Part shown: piece by piece, positions 55,951 to 64,000 of the stretch
How the letters are laid out: each line of letters opens with the position of its first letter
Position numbering within the stretch: position 1 is the stretch's first letter
From: Echinarachnius parma
Taxonomy: Eukaryota > Echinodermata > Echinoidea > Clypeasteroida > Echinarachniidae
DNA length: 64,000 bases
NCBI GenBank assembly: GCA_037951105.1
Contig: JBAMJV010007487.1
Location: 62,001 to 126,000, forward strand
Direction of reading: 5' to 3'
The notes under the pieces: generated by a model
Told to the model about the DNA's origin: nothing
Database searches by the model: none
What the model saw: only the letters and a program-made list of their open reading frames with translations
Translations under genes and position numbers: made by a program

Positions 55951-58733
55951 TTGCATTATTACCAAGGCAAGGTGGTACTAAACAATATACAGTAGTTCTT
56001 TCTGAAACATATATTTGGTAAAACTTCCCATGAATTCAGAGTACTGAAGAAGAATTCAGAATTTAAAATACAGACCTCTAACTCACTGGTTACATGCATA
56101 ATCTAGGTTATCTTCATAAGGTCAGGTTTACTACTCAAATACAATCCAACACCTAACTGAATCAAATCTTTATTGTTTGATTTTAAACAGAGTCACTAAA
56201 TCATATCAAAAACCTTGGATCATTTCATCATGAAAGATTCTGTGTGAAATTACGAATTGCAACACAAGATGATTAGATTGGCAGAGTGTGAAATGTACAA
56301 ATAACATTGATTTAGTGTAATTGTTATACATATTTTGAACAAGACTAATAAAGTCAAGGCTAACAACTAAGTTGCGGATAAATTATCATACATAAAGCAC
56401 ACTTTTTATTATCATAGTTTTGACTGGTCCTTGTACATACATGTATTAAGTCACAGAAGAAATATAACTGTATCAAATGTAAGTTATTTTAAATCACTTC
56501 ATTCCAACCCTGTTACCAGTTGCTTTCAATTGGTTTGTGTTATGGTGAGCATACCATACCATAAAAACTATACAGGATTTATGCCTTGAATTTGTATGAA
56601 TGCACAAAATGTACAAAAAAATATGAACTCAAAGCTTATTTCCGATTTCTGCTATTGATTCATGATTTCTACAATCTATTTTGATATCTTTCTGCCCTGT
56701 TCTACTACTGTCACTCCTAGTTTATACATTTTCTTTTGATCCCTTTATGACATTTAAGAGCTCTAGATTATAACCTGACTACATGACACAAATGAAACGT
56801 GAAACAGTCACTTCATATCAATAGATTCCATCTCACCTTAAATGTCTGTGTTTCTTATACCCCCATGACCTATATAGTTTCTACGTATTTACCCATATAG
56901 TTCTACTTATAGATCGATACAATGTATCATATAGCTGACCCCTTCTTATATTCATACACATAATTACATTTCATGAAGAATAAAAAAGAAGTTTAACAAT
57001 CTCTAATTCCGCAAGATCAGTTAAAATGTTCAGAAATTTGTAATTACTTCACTTTATGTACAATTAATATTATTTTCATTTTTTAAATTTTTACAAATGA
57101 ACATTTATTTGGCTGACCTTTTTCCACATTTATTCAAACTCACGTTTTATGGATGCTGAAAGAGAATATATCACCTAATCCTGAAAATTCAGTTCAATTT
57201 TGTTTTATTAGTAATTACTTGTCTTCATATGAAATTAATTTTCTATAAAAAATGGAACATTAGAGCTACAACATAGGTGATTTCTAGACTTCAATTATTA
57301 TGCACATTGAAAAAAAATATGAATACATGTCTTTTTTTTAGAGAGATTTGTAAATGTTATCAATTCTTTAAAAAATAGTTTTTCTTCCTGCTTCATAGAA
57401 AAGTGTGCTGAATTTAATCAACATTGAAGGAGAAATAACCCAAAATGAAAACAATAAAAGATGACGTCACACATGCAGACACATGGAAACATTTCAAGGT
57501 AAATATACGACTAGTACTACTAGCCTTGTACTAGATAATGAGTATCTATGAGAATGAGATTTAGGTCAATCTGATTCATAAACATTAAATCTTCTTTTGA
57601 GAAAAAGAGGGCCACTAAGTCACATTTTGTACTTTAGAGATATCACATTCAAAGTTTGGGAGCCTTGTAGAAAATAATTTATTCTGTTATATTTCTGATG
57701 AATATATCCAAAATTAGAAATAACTAGTATTTGATAATTTGACATCACATAGAGAAGGCTCTGACCTACACAGTAGTACGCATACATGTATCTCAATTTA
57801 GCAATAAATAAACTTGACAACCTTCTCACTTTCACCCAACAACTAGATAATGTGAATGATTCAATGTGAATCATGAAGATGAAATCATCGGTTGAGAAAG
57901 AGCAAAATTTGCCTTAAAGTCCTTCTCACTCTCACTGACAACTAAGATAAGGAAGATTTGGGTCAATGAGATTCGTGAACATAAAATGTTGTCTGCCTGG
58001 TTTGGGGTGAAATGAAATCCAGGAGAATTGGGATGTACTGAAAACTGAAGGAGAAAAACTGAGCAAAACCACCCTGTCCTTGCTTCAATTACTTTCTCAG
58101 AAAACCAGATCCCCTAGTAGCGAGATGGGTCTCAAAGGCAACTTTATTAATCTCTGCTCAATCTTCATAATACAGTATTGTTGTTCACAATGCACAAGTC
58201 TAATTAAGATACTCGCAGATGTGTCCTTAATTCCTGTTTTGGGTTTGAGGGAATATTTGAAATATTGTTGAAAAGGTGATTTCACGTGATCGTCTAATCA
58301 TTATAGATGATAAGTTAATGAAACAAACAAAGATCACTGAAACAAACAAACTTAATTGAAATAATTAGATTTTCTGAGACTTAAATTAGCATCTAAAATC
58401 AAGCCCTTTCAAGAATAAATGAGAAAAATCTAAGGAAATAAAAACATCCACAATGAGGGGAAAATTATTCACTATCAGATGAACAAATCTCACCATTCAA
58501 AACTAAAATAGTTAGCAATTTCTTTATCAGATGAGACTCTTGCATCATATAGAAGCAACAACTTGAAGTCCCTTGTAACATATTCAGGCCTAGGGGCACA
58601 ACTGAAATGACCATTTTAAGTAGATGATATCAGTATTAGAGGTATCTAAGTACCCGTTTTGCATACATAGGTGAGTCATGCAAAAGTTCATGTTGTATGT
58701 ATATTTCTGCCCAAACTCTACCAGTAATGTAGT
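55951..58733. other. AT-rich DNA, weak duplications, no gene recognised
   Basis: Around 57540-57990 three degraded copies of a block with CCTTCTCACT.TCAC, ACAACTA(G)ATAA, GGTCAAT..GATTC.T.AACAT.AA can be seen. Frames at 57620-57874 and 58080-58285 have no recognisable domain. Confidence 0.5.
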
Positions 58734-58834
58734 TAACCCATCCAAGACTATTTGATTTGGTTATAAACACATAAACATGCATTCTCCACAGAGCTTACCC
58801 TGAGCATGTGGGATCAGTCCTTGAGGAGTTAACC
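58734..58834 (+). mobile_element. Single dispersed AACCCATT element
   Basis: TTAACCCATCCAAGACTATT, TGATTTGGTTATAAACA, CATGCATTCTCCACAGAG and GGGATCAGTCCTTGAGGAGT follow the order of the 90-bp unit at 17657-18644, but only one copy is present here. Another single copy lies at 59640-59732 in reverse. Confidence 0.8.
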
Positions 58835-58919
58835 GGAAAATTATTCACTGTTTCATTGCCCCCATGAATCCTAAAAATTAAGAAAGAAATTTAAAGAAAT
58901 TGCCATTTATAATAACAGG

Positions 58920-60520
58920 TTGCACCTCTCATGGAGAAACACTGCCCCCCCCCCCCTCCCCCTGTTATCTGGGTTGATCATGGCTATGTCACTGCAACCC
59001 ATTCCCTATTTTCCTCCAAACTATTGCCTCATCAGTACAGGATGTATAGTTCATGATGTGTCCCTCCTGCTTCTCATATCTACCCCCTCCCCCTTATCCT
59101 TGTTCTCCTCCCCTTTCCTCATCTATCTAGGTTGAGCCTAGCTACAACAAAGTACCCTTTCCTCATTCTCCTCCAAGCCATTGCCTCATCATCATTGAGC
59201 ATTGGCCACATATTTCATGATTTTCCCCTTCCCCTCTTGCCCCTCTCCCTTTCCCACCCCCCCCCTCCCCCCCCCCCCCCCCCCCCCCGCATCTACTCAT
59301 GTATCTAGTGTGATCTATGCACCCCTCCCCTCCCTCATTCCCCTCCAAGCCATTTTCCCATCATCAGTGGCTGGATATTTCATGATTTTCCCCTTTCCTT
59401 CCTCCTTTACCCCCCTTCTCTCCCCATCCCTTTCCCCTCTCTCCTCTCCTCTCCCAACCCCCTTCCCCTTTCCCATCTCCCCCTCTATCATGGATGCTCC
59501 CGGCTACATGACTCCACCCCTACCCCTCCCTCATTCCCCTCAAGCCGATACCCCATCATCGATGGCCGGATATTTCATGATTTCCTCTGCTTGTCTAGCT
59601 GATTGTAATAATTCCTTGCAACCACACTTGTCTGCCTTCTTAACCCATTTACGGCTGGTCCTGTAAACTCTCGGACTGGGGTCTAAGGAAAATGCATGTT
59701 ATTCCAAAATCACATCATCTTAAATGGGTAACATTCAGCGCATGAATTAAGATAATGATGATATCAATCAAAAGAGCGCCTTCAAATTATTATAGACATA
59801 TATTCCTTTTCTGTGTTTTGTGATGTCTACTAGCAAATCAAAGTATTTTTTAAATACATGTCCCTGTATTTTGCTTGGTATGGATGCAGGGATGGTGTGG
59901 ATGGGACTGGAGCATAACAGGAGATGCCTCTGGGTAACCATGGCGATAGGTTTGCCAGCTGAGCAGATGACGACCAAGCTGTGATTGTCTTTCTCTCCTC
60001 TCTGCATTTCCCCTTCACTTTAATTTTTCCTAAAATTCTTCTTCTATTATAATTTATACTCTCATTTTCTGTAAAAATCTACACATTCTCTCTTTTTCAG
60101 ACCACAATATTTATCTTCTTCTCTCTCCCTCCTCTGTTAGTTATAAACACATTTTTGTTTCATATTCTGTTATCCACATATCTCACATTGCCTTCTTTCT
60201 CATTCTCCTTTGTATAGATATCCTTCTTTCATACTATATACCCCCCCCCCCCCCCTCTATCTTCTATATCCCATTTCTCTCATCCCCTCTTTCTCTGCTC
60301 TTATTTCTTGTGTATATATCCTCTTTATCTATTTCCCCTCCTCCCTCTTTCAGTATGTATTTCCCTCCTCTCAAGTTTCAACCAGTTTTCTATTCTGACC
60401 TCTCTTACCCCTTACACCTTGGCTTCAAATATTCAAGCTTAAAAATGTTTACCACGATTTTTATTGCAAAATGCATACACTTGATGTTTCCCCCCTCTAT
60501 TTCCTGCACCATCTTGTCAA
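58920..60520. repeat. Pyrimidine-rich region with degenerate tandem units
   Basis: Between 58940 and 59590, about four units share TCATTCNCCTCCAAGCCATT, CCTCATCATCA.TG, CATATTTCATGATTTTCCCC, CCCCTCTCCC and CTA.TGATC/GGCTAC phrases around C runs. From 60010 to 60520 the strand is C/T-rich without clear units. A single AACCCATT element lies at 59640-59732. Frames here (59202-59666, 60210-60537) are low-complexity. Confidence 0.7.
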
Positions 60521-60805
60521 AAAGGACCCTACATTAAAAATACAACACAAACTAGTACAAATCAGTGCTAGATATACTGTTCATGTAAAAGCAACAAATA
60601 AATGTATTATTCTTTTTAGTTGGTACCAGGTTTTACACTAAACAAGAAGAAAGCATCTGCACAGGGCAACACTTTATAACAAGTCAGGTTGATTGGGCCA
60701 GGATGTATCTTTGTAGTCAAATGAACAATTGGTTTAAAATATTCATTATAGGAAGTACAAATAATTGTGGCTAATCCTAAGAAGGCTTGTTTTGCCTGGC
60801 ACATG
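60521..60805. other. Unassigned DNA
   Basis: Nothing recognisable was seen before the TTAA element. Confidence 0.5.
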
Positions 60806-61373
60806 TTAAAGGGGTAATCCGGGCCTGATAAAACTATTCGTTATTTGAATAAGCAGAACAAGAGGAATAATTGGTGAAAATTTGATCAAAATCGGACAAG
60901 AAACACGGGAGTTATACTTATTTGAACATCCTGTAGTAATGAGCGATGGTTTCAAAATTGCCGCTATATGCTACATCATTCACGAGCAACTCGCCATGGC
61001 TTTAGTACATGAAAATACACTTATTTCTCATTTTCGTTGCTAAAAAATAATTTTTCTCTGCTTGTTTTCACAAATTCATAGAAGAATATCGATAGGCCAA
61101 CCTCATTGGAATGTTTAAGCTCATAAATTTGCTTTGTTATGAAGAAAATTGAAATTTTGTAAAATTTCCATGTAGAAGTCAAAATGGCTGCAGTTCGCAC
61201 GTGACGTCACGATTGGTAGCAATTGCGAACCATACTAAGAATCGGAGCAAAGTTCATCCTGTCATAACTTTTTTATTGCTCTATCGTTTTGGCTTAGATT
61301 TTCGATCATGATTCTTCATATTCACCTCATTTTATAGCAAACATCACATTTCTGGGGTGGAATTCCCCTTTAA
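60806..61373 (-). mobile_element. TTAA-type MITE, family B, complete 568-bp copy
   Basis: TTAAAGGGGTAATCCGGGCC at the left and GGGGTGGAATTCCCCTTTAA at the right, with TTAA on both sides. It matches 7347-8550 after removal of that copy's nested insert. It serves as the empty-site control for 7715-8354. Confidence 0.94.
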
Positions 61374-63213
61374 TAGGATAAGCACCCTATTGCTGAGTGT
61401 CAAGACTCAAGAACCAGCCAGGGCCGATTTCACAGAAAATGAGAAAATCCCCCATCAAATCCCCACTTGTAATCACTACCTGGGGCTACTCCCACTTCCC
61501 CCATTATCCACCAGAACTTAGAACAACAAGCCACCCTCTGAACGGACAATCGATAGAGCAACCCCCACCAACCAACCCCCACATTCACCCTGTTACAGTG
61601 GCGTAGCTAGGGTTATATCAGAATGGGGGGAAAAGCAGGGGCAAGTTTTTCACAAACTGGCAGCTTCAGCCAAATATCAATTAAGTGTTATGCCTATCTT
61701 TGTCTTTTCTCTCATGAAAGGGGAGGGGGGGTGTAGCATGGAAGGCACAACTCACCTAAAGGAGGGTAACTGCCCCCTTCTTGCCCCCCCCCCCCCCCCA
61801 TTAGCTATACTTCTCTACTCTTTAGTTCTGCTACTTCACAGTTTGCTATAGGTTTGAGTTGTTCGTGTCCTAGCGGCAATTCTGGGATTTGACATAATTG
61901 AGACAAATTGCATTTTTGGTTTAGGCCCACTTACCACGGCCTTCATGCATTGTTGTGTTCGTAGTCAAGAAAGAAAAGAGGGAAAACTCTGAACCTTTTA
62001 TGAACTAAAAAAGAGAAAGAAGTTTGATTTTCACTTATTTTTACATTGTCCAATTATTTAATATAATTTGGATTAGGGTAACAGAAAAAAACTCTAGATG
62101 TGTAAATCAGTACATAAGGTAGAAATAATTTTGAAATTTCTTGCAATGACATATATTGTACTTTTCTATTGTGAGAAAAGAAATGTGCTGAACTTTTTAT
62201 GAACTAAAAGAAAGAAGATCTATATTTCAAAATACCATTTTTTAGCTTGGTGAGAAAAGAGACGTACAATTCTGAACTTTGGGGATAAACACATTTTAAA
62301 GACAAATCTGTAAGTTTCCCTAAATAAACTGAAAGTGATTAATTTGCTTGGTGATATTTATATTTATCCTTAATCATTTGGTAATGTACTAAAGAATATA
62401 TACTTTTGGATGTTTTTTTTTTGTTTATACGTTTTCTTCTCTTTCTCAGAAAACCCCAAACATGACCAGAATAACAATTAACCTTTTACTCCAAAATTCC
62501 AATACCAACAGAATAGAAACACAATTCATTTTAAAGCATTCATTACATTTGACATATTACTGAACCTGGGTTATATCATTGTTAATTAAATGATTTACAA
62601 AATTAATAAAATGGGGGTCTTCGCTTTCGATCCTATTATAAATAACTCACCACATATCAAATATGATGCAATTCTTACTGGTCAAATTCTTGAATGAAAT
62701 ACAGAGTAAAATAAAATTCAGTGCATTGTGAGAAAAGTGTGACTCTAAAATGAACTTAATGCATGATTTACGCTCTATAGTTTTGTTTAAAAATAGATGG
62801 TATCTGTATGGGGTCCACCCTTAAATAAAACTAAGGCTCTGTGACTAATCAAATAGAGAAAACAAAAGCTATACAATATTTGTTATAAGTTTGACACAGG
62901 CATACATTCTAACCACCAAGAGGGCACTGAATAGAATACTATGTGCATAGGTTAGACAGTATACTAGTACTTAGCTTATTCACGCTAGAAATTTAGAATA
63001 AATTCACAAATAGGTACTTGTTTTTCTATGATTTGTAGCTAAATCATTTGAATAATTTCACTTAATTAATATTCTTAAAAAAAGAGATTAAAGAAAAAAA
63101 AACATTAAATATTAATAGAGTTAGAAACATGTAGTAGGAAAAAATTTATAAATATAACTTTAATGTGAATTTGGACTGTTTTAATTGTATAAGCTAAGGG
63201 TACATGTAGGTAG
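61374..63213. other. Unassigned, largely AT-rich DNA upstream of the retrotransposon ORF
   Basis: ACAGTGGCGTAGCTAGGGTT near 61595 followed by G-rich and C-run sequence (to 61800) is another example of a dispersed phrase seen near 21388. From about 61850 the DNA is AT-rich and may include the 5' untranslated part of the LINE. No boundary is visible. Confidence 0.5.
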
Positions 63214-63234
63214 TTTGAATGTGTGTTTGTAGTG

Positions 63235-64000
63235 ATGTATGAATCTTGTAAGCATTGTAGATCTCTTCAATCTATATCTTCTACTCAGTCTTTATGTACA
63301 AAATGTTTATCGAACATATTCCCTTTTAATCATATTATTGACAATAATGAATATCTTTGGTCAGTGTATAGTTTCTTTCATCTCAATCACAATATTGATA
63401 TAGAAAGGATTCAAAGATTGAGAGTTAATCCCTTTGAGTTGAATAAATTGGAGCAAAATGATTTTCTTGATATTATAAATGATGACAATGTTCAATACAT
63501 TTCTTGTGGCGCAAGCAGTTATATATTTCCTGAAGATTTTTATGAAAAGTTCAAGAGCCATCAAGATTATTTTTCAGTGATGCATTTGAATACTAGAAGC
63601 TTGTGCAAAAATTTTGATAACTTACAAATATTATTGGCATCACTTAAATATAATTTTGATATTATAGGTATAAGTGAAACATGGTTTAATTGTAACACTC
63701 ATTTGGAAATGTACAATATAGAAAATTATTCCTTGGTTCAAGTTTGTAGATCAGATAAAATTGGAGGGGGTGTTGCTATATATGTGAAAAATGGAATTAA
63801 CTACTCTATTCGTAATGACTTATCTTTTTGCTCACCAGAGTTAGAGGTAATCTTTATTGAAGTGAAAGGTTTGGAAAATAAATTTAAAGTTTTTGGCTGT
63901 GTTTATAGACCCCCTAATACTAATGTATCAAGTTTTAATGACAAACTAAATACATGTCTATGTGTGCTAGAAAAAGAAAAGAAAGACATAATGTTGATGG
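63235..64000 (+). CDS. Non-LTR retrotransposon ORF, endonuclease domain (partial, runs off window)
   Basis: The frame is open from the stop at 63211-63213 to the end of the window. The first ATG is at 63235, giving at least 255 residues. Residues 5-24 hold two Cys pairs (C5-K-H-C8, C21-T-K-C24) followed by IFPFN, as in the N-terminus of many CR1/Jockey-type LINE ORF2 proteins. From residue 114 the AP-type endonuclease is recognisable: HLNTRSL (117-123, N119), GISETW (145-150, probable catalytic E148), GGGVAIYV (177-184), E202-E204, and VYRPP (223-227). The next expected motif, GDFN, would start just past the end, where the last base is G. The endonuclease nicks target DNA for target-primed reverse transcription. 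The reverse transcriptase would lie outside the window. No internal stop is present, so this copy may be young. Codons are AT-rich. A longer start upstream in another frame, with more of the finger, cannot be excluded. The clade is tentative. Confidence 0.9.
   Translation, partial: MYESCKHCRSLQSISSTQSLCTKCLSNIFPFNHIIDNNEYLWSVYSFFHLNHNIDIERIQRLRVNPFELNKLEQNDFLDIINDDNVQYISCGASSYIFPEDFYEKFKSHQDYFSVMHLNTRSLCKNFDNLQILLASLKYNFDIIGISETWFNCNTHLEMYNIENYSLVQVCRSDKIGGGVAIYVKNGINYSIRNDLSFCSPELEVIFIEVKGLENKFKVFGCVYRPPNTNVSSFNDKLNTCLCVLEKEKKDIMLM

Noticed and set aside
59880..60010. Possible coding exon on the minus strand
   Set aside because: The stretch is less repetitive than its surroundings and open in two frames, but no protein family, splice sites or codon signal could be recognised.

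Overview
The window looks like repeat-rich intergenic or intronic DNA from a eukaryote, most probably a marine invertebrate animal. An echinoderm or hemichordate fits the style of the short transposons, tRNA-derived SINEs and G/C homopolymer runs, but the taxon is inferred from style only. There is no operon, rRNA, CRISPR array or recognisable host protein gene. The only convincing coding region is at the right edge (63235-64000). It is the start of a non-LTR retrotransposon ORF with a Cys-pair motif and an AP-type endonuclease, and it runs out of the window. Nearly every other open frame lies in a minisatellite, homopolymer or foldback repeat.

Layout, left to right. 1-9.4 kb: foldback elements, a 17-unit G-rich minisatellite (1075-2262), and a cluster of TTAA-flanked miniature transposons (6513-8982), one inserted inside another. 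9.4-19 kb: a 400-bp foldback (10847-11246), a three-level nest (14287-15717: TTAA element > TTAA element > hAT-like element), a G-run array, and an 11-unit 90-bp array (17657-18644). 19.6-24.7 kb: large GC-rich foldback transposons and two tRNA-related SINE pieces. 25.26-29.53 kb: a 4,266-bp non-coding element bounded by perfect 29-bp inverted repeats. It carries eight perfect copies of one 15-mer, seven of them paired with GTTAAC in fixed polarity. 29.9-38.2 kb: old degenerate tandem repeats and AT-rich DNA. 38.29-41.31 kb: a Helitron-like element carrying about 17 copies of a 156-bp unit, each with a match to the RFX X-box. 41.3-55.5 kb: a TIR element with three copies of a different 15-mer (42754-43476), further foldbacks, long purine-rich arrays, and second copies of several element families. 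55.5-63.2 kb: mostly AT-rich DNA plus a second copy of the 568-bp TTAA element.

Two layers are visible. The base layer is ancient tandem duplications with 90-200 bp units. The upper layer is many small non-autonomous DNA transposons inserted into it, often into each other. Paired copies within the window act as filled and empty sites and fix several boundaries exactly. The most novel-looking signals are the bipartite 15-mer cluster (26099-28696), the X-box satellite inside the Helitron-like element, and the 15-mer triplet at 42.8-43.2 kb.
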